NCBI GenBank assembly: GCA_001579985.1
Contig: LRSR01004575.1
Coordinates: 1-38,602 of the forward strand
Source of the DNA: Hypsibius dujardini
Taxonomy: Eukaryota > Tardigrada > Eutardigrada > Parachela > Hypsibiidae
DNA: 38,602 nt
Reading direction: 5' to 3'
Part shown: one piece after another, positions 20,501 to 31,282 of the stretch
Position numbering within the stretch: the first letter of the stretch is position 1
How the letters are laid out: every line of letters starts with the position of its first letter
Notes under the pieces: generated by a model
Told to the model about the DNA's origin: nothing
Seen by the model: only the letters and a program-made list of their open reading frames with translations
Database searches by the model: none
Position numbers and translations under genes: made by a program

Positions 20501-22061
20501 GTGGTCTAACCCAGCACACGTCCTTCCCCCCCTCTCCTCCTCCTCCGATTAACCAAGGCCACTCACCTGAGTCACTGGGTCGACAAAGTTGATCTCAGAG
20601 CCGAGAAAGTACTTGGCGTTAGCGTTGGCTCCCCGTTTCAGCAGCAGCTCCGCGCAGTCAAAGTGACCGTTCTTGATGGCCAGTCGCAATGGTTCGTCCA
20701 CCGTGGTCTCCGGTGGCGGTAACGGCTGCTCGGCAGTGCAGGCCACCTTCTCACGGAAGGTGGTCTGGCCGCCGTAGTCGATCAGCATCTCGAGGATGTC
20801 GCGGTAACCGCGTTCCGCGGCCAAATGCACGGGAGAGTAGCCGATGTCGTCTATAAACGGGATTTCCGTTAGGTAACTTCTCTGTATCCCCGTGTACATC
20901 GACACTGAATCCCTGTAGTGGACTGTGGAATGGGGGGAATTAGTCATTAACACAAACACACACACACACGAGCACAACACACAAGCAAACGTTGGAATTT
21001 GAACTGCTTCGCTAGGGTTAGAGGCGCAAAGATAAGAAAGTTTAATCATCGATTATTTAATAATTACAATAAATAAAACTTAGAACCTAAAAAAACAGAA
21101 CTGAGAAATAGAAATAATTCATAACACAGGTTCAGACATTTGGCGTGTGAATTAAGGTGAGTTCCTAAGCAGTAACTGAAATATTTTGAATATATATTTG
21201 AAACAAATTTAGTAAATGAATAAACTTCCTAAATTTATACAAAAAAAACCGTAATAAACAAAATTCCAAAACTCTGACTTCCTATTTAGTCTCATTCATG
21301 GAGCAGCTAGGACAAATTTACTCGTCTAGCCGTCTCTGGCAACAATTGAAATAAATTGAGTACGCAATAATTTCACTAATTTCTTTGCAAATAATAAATC
21401 ATTAACAAACCCCATCAAATGTGCTTTCTTTCATTTCAACCTTTTTAGAGTCACCAAAAAAGCATCATTCTGTTCCATCCACTCAGTTCAACTTACCAGC
21501 AGCATTTGGATCAGCTCCCTTAGCGAGTAGAAGCTAAATAAAAAAGAGACAGACAAAAAAGTTAAGAAAACAGCATCAGTCGCCATCACGTGACATTCAA
21601 CGACACGTGATATTCAACGACAAGTGCTATCTTTTGTCATTGAACGTCACGTGTCATCACGTGTCGTTAAACATTACGTGCCATCACGTGACATCACGTG
21701 TCCTTAAACGTTACGTGCCATCACGTGCTATCACGTGTCGTTGAACGTTACGTGCCATCACGTGCTATCACGTGTCGTTGAACGGGTGATTTGGGAATTT
21801 CCAATGCGCTCGTGTGACCTTGGAATTTTATTCATTCCCAATCCGCGCAAAAAGTTGACATTCCACATTTCATACCTTGACACATTCGACGTATTTCTCA
21901 TAGACTGCATAATGCAGCGGATGGAGGCCTTGCACGACCGCCTCATTCGCTCGAGCTCCACTGGCCAAGGTGATACGCACATCGTCCAGCTCGGCGTGGC
22001 GAGTGATCATATCGGCGAGCTTCCGCTGTTCCAGGTACAGGTTGTAGTCGTAGTCCCTCAT
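17553..22061 (-). CDS. Ankyrin-repeat and SOCS-box (ASB) protein, seven exons, about 508 aa
   Basis: Exons: 22061-21876, 21533-21497, 20922-20567, 19494-19378, 19114-19027, 18807-18692, 18179-17553. Every junction keeps frame (phases 0,1,0,0,1,0) and the reading frame has no stop. Ankyrin units are visible as LHPLHYAVYEKY with LLLAKGADPNA, YSPVHLAAERGYRDILEMLI, LRLAIKNGHFDCAELLLKRG, FLDLLLRHGADPDSADRSGR, LILHGADVNAQ, IDVVRLLIKEGA and VKLLIDSGANVN. Near the C-terminus (about 453-493) PLPLRHQARLVVRRQLG and LLPIAPKLKEYIL match the two halves of a SOCS box. ASB proteins recruit Elongin B/C and Cullin-5 and present substrates for ubiquitination; the ankyrin face would bind the substrate. The BC-box Cys common in the family is Ala here. 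Intron 5 is a GC-AG intron. A possible acceptor (TGTGTGCCAG) just before the ATG hints at a 5' UTR exon upstream. Subfamily not determined. Confidence 0.9.
18226..18460. repeat. (TGTGTC)n hexanucleotide microsatellite in the last ASB intron
   Basis: About 235 bases of TGTGTC with interspersed TATGTC variants. Both long frames across it (Cys-Leu and Ser-Val repeats) are artefacts. Confidence 0.95.
19300..19341. repeat. CA-rich microsatellite in ASB intron 4
   Basis: ACACAC runs with interspersed GACA units, just after exon 4 in the direction of the ASB gene. Confidence 0.9.
19787..19830 (-). other. Relic or alternative copy of the 3' end of ASB exon 3
   Basis: On the minus strand this segment ends CCCAGTGACTCAG|GTGAGTGGCC, identical to the end of exon 3 and its donor at 20567. 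Upstream it encodes GSIFVNPVTQ against GSEINFVDPVTQ in exon 3. It lies in the intron between exons 3 and 4, about 0.7 kb from its model. No acceptor is obvious, so it is most likely a decayed duplication. Confidence 0.6.
21585..21785. repeat. CACGTG-rich tandem array in ASB intron 1
   Basis: About 200 bases containing ten CACGTG palindromes, with a regular unit of about 37-40 bases at the right-hand end (GTTACGTGCCATCACGTG, then CTATCACGTGTCGTTGAAC). CACGTG is the canonical E-box core of bHLH factors; whether these are bound is unknown. Confidence 0.85.
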
Positions 22062-22614
22062 GGTGTGGAGAGCTGGCACACAAGGTGTCTTGTACAAAAC
22101 AAAAAATGAAAAGTATCGCAAGTTTCGCTCAGAGTTTCCAGCAGAGAAAAAAGGAGAGCGCACAATCACGTTTTCGGTCGTTGCAACATGTGAAATGTGA
22201 AAAATGAAAACACTGCTCTTGCTTGATGAGTTGCACTGGCATTTCCCTCTGGCAGCATGGGAAGCTGCTGACATTGCTGAGTGTGTGTATATGTATGTGT
22301 ATGATGATGAGGAAAGTGGATCACGTTATTGCGAATAGAGGCCGCGCGGCGGGGCTATTTTGGGAAACTCTGTGTCAATACAAAATAATACGCGCCGGCG
22401 TTCATCGACTGAGTTCTTGACATTGACATCGAGTGTGGGGAATTTCTAATTTTCCATGTTCTACACGGTTATTGGCCTGTGTGGTAGTTGAAAAACCCCG
22501 GGCAGGAAGTACAGACGCAGCCACACTGGCCACTTGGGGATTGCGTATTATACAGTGTGTGACTATACGAATAGGTCCCCGGATTGCATTGTAGAAAGGT
22601 CAGTCAACGGATTG
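22062..22614. other. 5' flank of the ASB gene, no separate gene seen
   Basis: Contains the presumed promoter and any 5' UTR exon of the minus-strand ASB gene. The frame of exon 1 stays open upstream to about 22274, but without splice or start evidence I keep the ATG at 22061. Confidence 0.45.
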
Positions 22615-22822
22615 ATACGTGGCTGTTAAAATACGGGACCGGCTCTATTGGTACATGACTGTACGTGTCTGGGATTGGTACGTGGCTGTTAAAATACGGG
22701 ACCGGCTCTATTGGTACATGACTGTACGTGTCTGGGATTGGTACGTGGCTGTTATAATACGGGACCGGCTGTATTGGTACATGACTGTACGTGTCTGGGG
22801 TTGGTACGTGGCTGTTAAAAGT
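22615..22822 (+). repeat. 63-bp tandem repeat, 3.3 copies
   Basis: Three full units (22615-22677, 22678-22740, 22741-22803) and a partial one, differing at a handful of positions. Because 63 is divisible by 3, a plus frame stays open with a 21-residue period rich in Trp and Tyr (CTGTACGTGTCTGGG region). No gene context is visible. Confidence 0.9.
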
Positions 22823-22832
22823 ACATACAGTT

Positions 22833-23095
22833 AGGAACTCGTTTAAGGTTTTTACAGGTCAGGACCCCTGAGGGGAGGACCAGGGATTGGGGACAGGCAA
22901 GGAACAGTGTTACAGTACTCCATTCTGAATTCGTAGGTTCGTCCTTGATCATGTGAAACCTTGTGGGTGTGTCTGAGGGTTCCAAGGAGCCATCACCATT
23001 TTGTGATTGAGGTTTGAACAAAATGCTTATTTCTCCTCCGTCAATCACTTGCCCACCCATCAGGAGTCCTGGTTTAGGGTTTAAAAGACTGCTTG
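22833..23095 (+). repeat. Dispersed repeat copy, family of 6091-7104
   Basis: ACTCGTTTAAGGTTTTTACA, AGGACCCCTGAGG, CCTTGATCATGTGAAAC and CTTGTGGGTGTGTCTG follow the order in the 6100-6260 copy. Diverged. Confidence 0.6.
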
Positions 23096-23707
23096 AGGTC
23101 GTGCATGTGCTGTGTCGCAGGTTGTTCTTCGAATTATGTTCGGATTTTACATTCTTTCCCAGTCATTTGTTAATTAAAGTGTACCACGTGACTACGGATG
23201 ATCTTCGGTAGAAGCTCCTCTGTCGACACTTGCTTCAACTAATCAATCTCATTTACATTCATTTGATCCGCTTTGAGTGAATAAAGAAATGATGAACTAT
23301 GTGTGTCACCCTCATCAATCTTTTTATTAGCATTAGAGGTCACGGAAGCCGGAACGTTTTAACTGTTATGTTGATACCCTTGGCAGTGCACACACTTCGG
23401 CCCAACTACTACTGCTACCTGGCGGGTGTGCACGATAGCCAATCAATTTGGTTACTACTGATTATGAGCACTCTTTGTAGAGCTTCAGTTTGACCCCAGC
23501 AGAATGAGTGTGGGACGGCGAACGGTTATCGGTGATCAATCCCGTATTCTCTAGCGTGCAAGTACGTTGCTATTGACGGGTTGTTCAGTTTTTGCTTGCA
23601 CATACAGTATACGTGAATTTTTTAAGCGAAGGTGTTTGATATGAGCACGCATGACCGTCGACAAACTACAGTACGTGTATTTATACTTCTCCAAGTGAAA
23701 GGGAGCC
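23096..23707. other. Intergenic sequence before a GPCR pseudogene
   Basis: No gene recognised. It may hold the remains of the promoter and 5' UTR of the receptor copy that follows. Confidence 0.4.
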
Positions 23708-24207
23708 ATGTCTAACGCATCAGTTTACGATACAGCCTTGACCTTTCCCAAAATCAAGTTTCCAGATGTCGCTATGACCATCTGGTCGGCTATAGCCGTC
23801 TTCGAAACAGCCAACGCATGTGTCAGTTTGTAGTCAACTGCTTCATTCTCTTCGTGCTGTCAAGCGATCGCCAGTTCCGGTTAACCTTCAACGTCTACAT
23901 CATCATCTTGGCGTGTGCAAACCTTCTGGACTACGTGATTGATATTGTGGATGCCCTGCACAATGTGACCGATTCCGTCTGGACTACCGCTGAGGCAGCC
24001 TGCACCTACTTCCTTTACATGTCTTTGAGTGGAAGGCAGTGTCATCTACTACCAACACGCAGTGATTGCACTCAGCCGGATGTGGGCCATCATCCATCCT
24101 ATCTCTTACCGGAACCGTCACACCAAACGACTGGCCCAGGGTCTCATCATTGGCGTCTGGGTTTTCGATCACGCGTTCATGTTGCTACCGTTCACCAACA
24201 GTCCTAA
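23708..24207 (+). pseudogene. GPCR pseudogene of the 28433/36419 family
   Basis: ATG at 23708 starts MSNASVYDTALTFP, the family N-terminus. A frameshift near 23820 leads into an in-frame TAG at 23831 in the original frame, while the shifted frame continues CFILFVLSSDRQFR, LACANLLDY and WTTAEAACTYFLY. A second shift near 24025 returns to the first frame for VIYYQHAVIALSRMWAIIHP and KRLAQGLIIGVWVF. Similarity stops after TM4, so TM5-TM7 are missing. Confidence 0.9.
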
Positions 24208-24687
24208 TAATAATATGAGACGCATGCCCTTTATATGCTCTTGCAGTTCAAAAGGAGATAGAAATTTTAATTGCTAAAAGGCAAAATTTAGTCTCCGTAT
24301 GTAAAAAATACGCTCTTTACCATAACGCAGTTAAAAAAATACCCTCGAAATGTCCTGAACGGTGTAATTGCGTTCCGTTTCAGGACTTTTTTACTCTTTA
24401 CGTGCATTAAATACCACAAGAGACAGAAATTTCCCTCAGGGAAGACAACTTTATTCTTCTCATGCACAAACTCACCTGGTTGCCAGAGGGTTAAACCGTT
24501 ATTCCACTCCCGCCATGTCATGGCCCCTTGCCTTTTGTTCTGTACGGCTCAAATGTTTTAGTTTTAAGTGCCCCTCAAAAACACTGGGTTTTTGAGGGCG
24601 GTCTTTCAAAAAACGTGTCCCTAAAAAAGGTTACGCACAATTTATAGGATTTGTAAATCACGTGTTTTTGCTCCCCTTTTAAAATAG
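24208..24687. other. Intergenic sequence with a small hairpin
   Basis: GTCCTGAACGG and CCGTTTCAGGAC (about 24352-24385) pair imperfectly as a hairpin. No gene seen. Confidence 0.4.
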
Positions 24688-25300
24688 GCGGCAATTTAAA
24701 CTCACTGGCCACCGAGAGCCTTCTCAGTGAACGGGAAATTGTATGGTTTTCTGCACCAGGTGGCGGGCGGACTCTGTTATGTTCACCAGCTAGCGGTTCA
24801 TGGTGATCTGAAGGGCAAAAACGTAAATCTGACCGGCGACCGATTACACTGCATGATTGGGGATATGGAAAACCAACATTTATTGCAGGACGAAGGAATA
24901 TTTCCCACTGAGCAGCCGGTGAGCAATGAAGATACCTTGCTGCACATATCGCCAGAACTGGTTTCACACTACTTCAGCTTTCTCGATCAAGGCCTTCTCA
25001 CCGGGATGGGGAGAATTTTAATCGGTAGTCTTGGTACTACTGACCAGATGAGATTGAGCGAAATCGGTCGAGCCACAGATATTTGGAGCTTCGGGTGCCT
25101 TGCGTTGGAGTTGGAGGCCAAGTGCCGTACCTGACGTCTAAGGGAAAACAGTTCACCAGACTCCAGAAGTACTCCAGGAAAAGTTTAGCACGGGAAGTGA
25201 GGAAGGGAGCTCACCCAGATTTTACCGTGCCCAACGTCCGAGGAATGAGCGCTCCGTTAAGAGATATCCTCCATCCCCTATTAAGCTTGGGGATAAATTA
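24688..25300 (+). pseudogene. MAP3K-like protein kinase fragment, frameshifted
   Basis: After an acceptor-like AAAATAG the frame reads GNLNSLATESLLSEREIVWF; one extra T near 24747-24750 shifts it into LHQVAGGLCYVHQLAVHGDL. Recognisable kinase parts follow: HGDLKGKN (HRD catalytic loop with Arg to Gly), IGDMEN in place of the DFG motif, HISPEL in place of APE, and GRATDIWSFGCLALEL (subdomain IX). A second shift near 25115 leads into KGAHPDF and RDILHPLL. The ATP-binding lobe is absent. KGKN and the activation-segment style resemble STE11/MAP3K kinases. With two shifts and no N-lobe it is a pseudogene fragment. Confidence 0.75.
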
Positions 25301-26454
25301 AGCCAAGTATCTAGCCAGTTTTCTAAAATTCTGGCTTTATTAAACAGAGAGACTGGCTTTATTTTATCTAAATGGCTGAAAAAAGTGCCGGGTTGGCTTA
25401 ATTCTCGGCAAAATAAGTCTTGTGATATGTCTAGGTGGCTGATTGACTTGCAGAAAATCCGATAAGACATGAACAGCTAGGTGTCATTGGCAATGTTAAA
25501 AACTAATATTTACCGTGGAAATGTTTCAGTATTTTCTGAGTCACGTACTAAGACCACTCTTTTCATCAGTCTAAATTTATGTGAAGCAATATGTATGAGC
25601 TTTCAAAATTTATACGCCTTATTCATTCTTATTCGAAAGGCGAGCAGACTATAAGTTTTTAAAAATAAATGACAAAAATAAAAGTCTGTGCAGGGTGCCC
25701 AAGGTTTGGCATCCTGTGGGACGCAATGGTGGAATTTCTGATTATTTTAGAACACGGCGAAATATGTGTTCAACAATTGTTCTGAAACAATTTTAGCATT
25801 TTCGCGAAGAATTGCGAAACTTATGCTTTCACGTTTCACGGTTGTGGGAAGACTGGAACAATATTCAGGCGCTATTATACCTTGGTTTGCGATAAATCTG
25901 CGATAAAGTGAAAATCTTGAGATTCGAACGGTCACATGAGTTTATTTCAATCGAAACCGTTTGCCCAGAGCCGGGCTTTGCTAGCTTGAAGTTTGAGAGA
26001 GTAAAGTAGAAACGATACTGCGACGTCGTTCGAGTCTCAGGACTTTCACTGTAATTTTTATATGTAGGGAAAAAAACTTTTTGTCCACCAAATGCGTACT
26101 AGGGTCTGTATACCATTCTATTTTTTGCCAGTTGGGTTATTTCTGGAAGTCGGATTAAATTTGTCCTTTTCGCATAATCCTAAAAAATTCGGAATTTTAA
26201 CGAGTATATTTTCTGGCAAAAATTTTGCCAGATTTTTTCCGGAAAATTAGACGGAAAGATATCTTTCTGTATGTGTAATGGGAACTAAGGATCGGAGCAT
26301 CTAAAAAAAACAGCAAATCGGCCGACCGCTGATCGTCTTGCTGTTGTATTGGATGAACTAATGAAACGTCCCATTGATTCGAAGCAACCTCATCTAGTGT
26401 ATTCAAATGCTGAAACGGACGGGCAACTTTTCGGGTAACGGGTACGGACGGGCA
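25301..26454. other. Intergenic sequence between kinase fragments
   Basis: Contains inexact short repeats with TCTGGC and GGCTTTATT (about 25310-25440), and GGACGGGCAACTTT twice (26419 and 26448). No gene recognised. Confidence 0.45.
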
Positions 26455-27470
26455 ACTTTGTACGATTCATTTTAAAGGGATCGCAAAAATCGACGCGGGA
26501 TCGTACACAGATGTGTATTTAGTAAAACTCGTTGAAGACAATGATCCACAAACAATTATCTTCACCCATCGCACCCATTCGTTGGCGTTGAAAATATTAC
26601 GATTCGGGGACCTCGGTGAAATGCAGAAATCCGTCCTGCTTTTCCTGAATTATCCTAATATTGTCAGGTACATTTGCTGTGGCCTTTTACCGATCCGACC
26701 GGATCATCTGCTCTCGCCGCACCCACGAAGTGCAATCCTTATGAAGTACTATTCGGGTAGAGTCTGCATGTTAGTGCCACTTCATCCGTAAAATGTTCAA
26801 ATAAATATTTCGTTATATTTATATTTCGAAATATATATAAATATATTTATTTATTTATTTACATATATTTCGAAATATTTTTTGACGCATACATTAAATC
26901 AGTTGATTGATTGATTGTAGGTAAACAATAGCAAATGATGATGAACAAATATGATCCGGGTGGATCAAATTAACGGGTAGGGAAAAAAATTGTCCTTTGA
27001 AATCGGAGAATACGGTACTCTAATGCACATGTCACCTGAGATGCTGAAGTTCACTGTCGGCAACATGACCGAGGCAGGTCAATCAACCGGGACCGAGGCA
27101 GGTCAGTCAACCGGAATCGGTCGAGCCACCGATATTTTCAGCTTTGGATGCCTTGCCCTGGAGATGTTCAACCGAGGGAAAGTGCAGTACGTGAGAGATG
27201 ACGGTAACCCGGTGCAGCTCGAACAGCGTACTCTTCTTCTGCGCGGCACTCATCAGGTAGAGCGGGTAGAGTTACAATTATTACGGCACGTACTAAATGG
27301 AGCGCATCCTAATTTATCTCCAGATGGATGGTCCGCGAATAAGTGCCCAACTGCTGGGCCTAGGTAAGAGTTGCATTTCACGAACTGCAACGGACCGCCC
27401 AGACGCGGCTGAGCTAGTGGCTGCACTCATGACAATTCAAGTGCCACGAACAAGATGTTGGATTTGTATA
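26455..27470 (+). pseudogene. Second MAP3K-like kinase copy, catalytic-loop exon missing
   Basis: The first block (about 26470-26755) is an N-lobe: DAGSYTDVYLVKL (glycine-rich loop), LALKIL (beta-3 Lys), MQKSVLLFLNYPNIVRY (helix C to beta-4) and ILMKYYSG, ending at a donor-like CGG|GTAGAG. The next block (about 26990-27340) begins at YGTLMHMSPEML and has GIGRATDIFSFGCLALEMF, then NGAHPNL; a frameshift near 27340 leads to GKSCISRTATDRPDAAELV (subdomain XI). The exon with the HRD and DFG motifs is not between them: 26760-26985 is AT-rich. A small in-frame duplication TEAGQSTG occurs twice. It cannot encode an active kinase. Confidence 0.75.
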
Positions 27471-28432
27471 TTTGACTCGCACAAACAGAGATACGCTTTG
27501 CTAGTTGTATCGGTCATGGTTTACGATGAAATGGTTGGGGCCAACTATGTATGAATTGTTTATCGATTTAGCTGGTAAAAAAGGAAATTAGCTGCCCCAG
27601 ACAACTCCGGAATTAATTAGTGAGAAGATTTAAAAGGGCCCCATAAACCTGAAGTAATTAGGCAGAGGCACATGCCCCCCCCCCCCAGTGATCCCCTTCG
27701 TTCACGCCTCTGATCATCGGGTTTTTAGGGCTGTCCACTTGAAGTCGCTCGTGGCAACCACATGATACGAGTAACGAAATTTGAGACCCGTCACAGCATT
27801 GGGACGTTTGAACTCTATACAGGGCGACAAAACTAAGAAACAGATACCGAAAAATTGTACGAATATGTTTTGGCATCAGTTTGTCAATGCCGCCCCATCT
27901 AGAATCTAAAGTTAAAATTGTCAAACACGACCTGAAATAACGTCCGAGGCAGGGGTTGAAAACAACTCATCATTGCTAATTTGAATAAGAAAAGAGCAAC
28001 GTAGAGCTTCGCTCGTTGGCCTTGGAATGCATTACATTTACGTTGATGTCAATTGATTTCCGAAATGAACTTGACAAATTACTGCTTCGGCCTATTATTT
28101 CACATTAATCATTCACATCGGTCCAAACTGTGGTACATGTTTAGGGTGTGGCAGGTTCGCTCTTTGTAGAGTGCGTCTTTGTTATTTCGATTTCACGCAC
28201 AAGGAACTCTTGTAATCGGTCTGCGGGTGAAATTGCACATGCATTTTAAAGGTTACAAATGTTACAAAGATTAGAAATGATTGCTGGCTCACAAGGTAAT
28301 TACGGGACTTCCAACTGATTCCTAGAGAACGATGCTCGCCGTGGCGCATAAGATTATTAAAATGAACGCAGTCAGAATGTACTACGTAGTAAACCCATCC
28401 CGTAAGATTTCTGCCAGGGCCAAGAGCCCACC
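27471..28432. other. Upstream region of the intact receptor gene
   Basis: No second gene seen. A C tract lies at 27677-27686. Immediately before the receptor ATG the sequence TTTCTGCCAG could be an acceptor, so a 5' UTR exon may lie in this stretch. Confidence 0.4.
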
Positions 28433-29482
28433 ATGTATAACACTTCAAATAACGACCCAACCGTGACCTTTTCCAACGACACATCTCAAAACTACATTCT
28501 ACATTGGTCGGCAATCGGCATTTTCCAAACGGCAACCGTCGGTGCGAGCTTGTTGGGAAACGGCGTTCTTCTCCTCTTGTTGCTGAGCAACCACCAGCTC
28601 CGTACACCCTTCAACAGCTATGTCATCGGCTTGGCATGTGCAAATTTTATTTACAACACGGCTGGAATCCTCAAAGCTTGGCACACCCTGACCGGAATTT
28701 GGACTGTGGGGGAGGTAATCTGCACTTACTACCTATACGTCGTCTGGGTGGAGTGCAACGTTGTGTACTATCAACACGTGTTGATTGCCGTCACCCGGAT
28801 GTGGGCCATCATCGGACCCATATCCTACCGAGACCGGCACACCAAACGCCTGGCCCGAGGCCTCATCATTGGCGTCTGGGTGTTCCCTCATGTCTTCATG
28901 CTGCCGTTTCTGATTAGAGACGAGCTGTTTTTTCGTCGGACCATTCAGGAGAATGGCCAACAGTGTCAGGCAAACGTGGAGAAACAGGTAAACTATTCCG
29001 TGGCTGGTCAAGTGATCCTGAGTCTCTTGCCGACATTGGCACATGTTATGGTCGTGCCGATTGTTTACTTCACCAACAAAATAAGGGTCATGAACCGCGC
29101 GGCTGTGGCACCTTCTAGTCAACATACTCAACGGTCGAACCTTCCGCCAAATCAACTACCTTCATCGAAGAGATCATCTGATATTCTACAGCGATGTTTA
29201 AACACACGACCTGCTCCGTCGGGTGCTTCGACGTCTGGTCTTATATTTCTGGGCATCTTGTCGCTTTGTGCGTTGGCGAGTTGGCTACCGCTTAACGTGA
29301 GCTTTTTTCTGTCGACTTTAAATCTTCACATCCCTATGCCGGACCATGCATGGAATGTGTTTGGGGTACTTTTGACAGTACAAACGACTGTCGATCCTAT
29401 TATTTTTCTGGTTTCCGTAAGGAACTTACGAGAAGCCGTCCAGCGCATGGGAAGGCGTGTTCTTAACCGTTTTTGGCCATAA
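28433..29482 (+). CDS. Divergent class A-like GPCR, single exon, 349 aa
   Basis: Intact single-exon receptor. The N-terminus has two glycosylation sequons (Asn3, Asn15). TM1 (27-51) carries LLGNGV; TM2 carries LACAN (67-71) where LAxAD is usual; Cys97 and Cys178 can form the conserved disulfide. The DRY position reads TRM (121-123), so Arg is kept but the acid and Tyr are lost. TM4 is about 142-162, TM5 about 189-213, TM6 about 268-294 with SWLP (283-286) for CWxP, and TM7 ends DPIIF (321-325) for NPxxY. The third cytoplasmic loop is Ser/Pro-rich and poorly conserved. Ligand unknown; a chemosensory role is possible for such local families but is not shown here. The closest relative in the window is 36419-37483. 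ATG is the first Met after a likely 5' UTR acceptor. Confidence 0.9.
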   Translation: MYNTSNNDPTVTFSNDTSQNYILHWSAIGIFQTATVGASLLGNGVLLLLLLSNHQLRTPFNSYVIGLACANFIYNTAGILKAWHTLTGIWTVGEVICTYYLYVVWVECNVVYYQHVLIAVTRMWAIIGPISYRDRHTKRLARGLIIGVWVFPHVFMLPFLIRDELFFRRTIQENGQQCQANVEKQVNYSVAGQVILSLLPTLAHVMVVPIVYFTNKIRVMNRAAVAPSSQHTQRSNLPPNQLPSSKRSSDILQRCLNTRPAPSGASTSGLIFLGILSLCALASWLPLNVSFFLSTLNLHIPMPDHAWNVFGVLLTVQTTVDPIIFLVSVRNLREAVQRMGRRVLNRFWP

Positions 29483-29786
29483 TGTAATTAGTCACGCAAG
29501 GTACCTTTTTATTGGTCTACCTTAGTCTTGTAACAGTGATTTTCATACTGTCCGTGTAAGCTTGTGCTGGTAAGGTGACCTTGACGCACCGATAGGATTC
29601 GAAGCTGTGCGTCACAAGTTTCTTGTCAGCGTTGCTGCAAATTTTAAGCTTGTGATTCGAAGCGTTGCAAATGTGCAATTACCTTACCCTCGCTCGAAGG
29701 ATATTCCTCATCGGTGCGGGATATCTGCCAAAACAAGGTCCTGAGGTGGGCTTCATACCGCTTTAGTATCTGAATGAGAATTGCGC
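29483..29786. other. 3' flank of the receptor gene
   Basis: GCACCGAT recurs inverted (about 29586 and 29713), loosely bounding a 130-base imperfect foldback. No gene seen. Confidence 0.35.
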
Positions 29787-30357
29787 TCATGAATTTCCGA
29801 AGTTTAGAATATTTTGGGACTCTTGATCACTGATGCTGTCGTGTGTCGTATCAGTTTTGAGACTTCTTGTATGGTCCTTTAAACGCATTTCCAAAAATAT
29901 GACGCAAAAGAAAAGTTCCATTATCCACACTTGTACAAAACGCAACAAATGACATGCGAGAATAGGAAGAAGCCCCGCTTCGTGTGAGATATTATCGACT
30001 GCTCGCCTGGAGAGGTACATCGTGAGGTCTGACCGAAAAGCAATGATTGCAGCCTGATTTGGCGACAAGGTGATCAGTTCTCTTACGATGCGAGGAAAAC
30101 CGCCGAACGTCCATTTTGGACCGGACATTGCGGACAGCGTAAGCAGAAAGTTAGCCACGCTGTTTAGGATAGCTGCAACGCCCTAAGCTGATGAGGTAGG
30201 TGTTGAAGGGTGTATGCGCTCACGATCCCTCTACAGCAAGATGATAAGGAAGCCGTTTAAGAACAAGCTGACACAGACGTGTGTCGCTTGAAACCAGGTC
30301 CTCCAGTCAAACCGTATCGTTGGTAAAGGTCATGGTTGAGACATTATCACCCGACAT
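29787..30357 (-). pseudogene. GPCR pseudogene of the 28433/36419 family
   Basis: ATG at 30357-30355 begins MSGDNVSTMTFTNDTV and then meets TGA. In another frame FQATHVCVSLFLNGFLIILL (TM1) continues, interrupted by a stop, to PFNTYLISL-like sequence and AILNSV (TM2), followed by GPKWTFGG where family members have WTVGE. Downstream, to about 29787, the open frame is only weakly like the rest of the receptor, so the true 3' end is uncertain. Confidence 0.75.
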
Positions 30358-31282
30358 GGTGACAGGCTTTTACTTCGAGAAATGATTTTGCCGACTGTGT
30401 CTGACAACAGACTCGATATCGGCCATGAGACTGGACTGCGGTTTTACAGTATACTAGCCGGAAACGTATACAGCATTATAATAACTGAATTCACTTGTGT
30501 GCGGAAGACGGAAGCCGGGTCTGTCGGGTGGGAGTAAGGAATTTATTCTTTTGAAGGCATAAGCATACCGGAAGTGACCCTTTCCACTCGTCTGCATCAG
30601 CTGTCTAATTAGACACTTATAATTATAAGTGAACCGTACCTTTCAAGTGCTACTGCAAATTCATCGAATGTAAGCTCGTAAACCTCAATATCACTCCGCG
30701 TCTTGTCAAACACACTTTCCTTTTCATTTCCAGTTTGTTTTACGGAGGACACTGAAAAGTGCAATCAAATGTTTACGGGCCCATCAGAAACTTGTACGAT
30801 TTCCGATAACTTTCTAAAAACCATGCCTATCGTGCAGTAAAATGTGCATGCCAGCAGAATGGTTCCAAAAACATTATACTGTAGGTTAGGAAAGAGCCAA
30901 TAAACGATTGTTACAACATTGCCAGTCGCCGAAAAGGTCAGCGGTCAGTTGAGGTACAGTATAAAGACCAAAAGCGCGTTTGACCAAGTCGAGACACGGA
31001 ACATTGGCAAAAATGTCGTCCGATTTGGATGAAATTTTTGCTAATCGATTGACGAAAGTTGTCAAAGAAAAAGAAAAACCCAAATCTAAGGGTCTTTCTT
31101 TAAGACTTTATTCAAGTTGAATAAGGTCAGGCAAACAAACTAATGACGTGAATTTTTTATTCTCAAACACGTTCTCTACTTGACACCAGGGAGTTATGCC
31201 AAGAGACAGCACCATCAATTCTGTCCTTGCTTTGCTCCCTTAAGGAATTGTTGAGAAGTCGTTCACTGACTTCACTTACGCG
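30358..31282. other. Sequence between two receptor pseudogenes
   Basis: No gene recognised. A 65-codon minus frame (31083-30886) reads MGFSFSLTTFVNRLAKISSK but has no supporting context. Confidence 0.4.

Noticed and set aside
21870-22274. N-terminal extension of the ASB protein upstream of MRDYDYN
   Set aside because: The frame is open to 22274, but the sequence is not ankyrin-like and an acceptor-like TGTGTGCCAG lies just before the chosen ATG.
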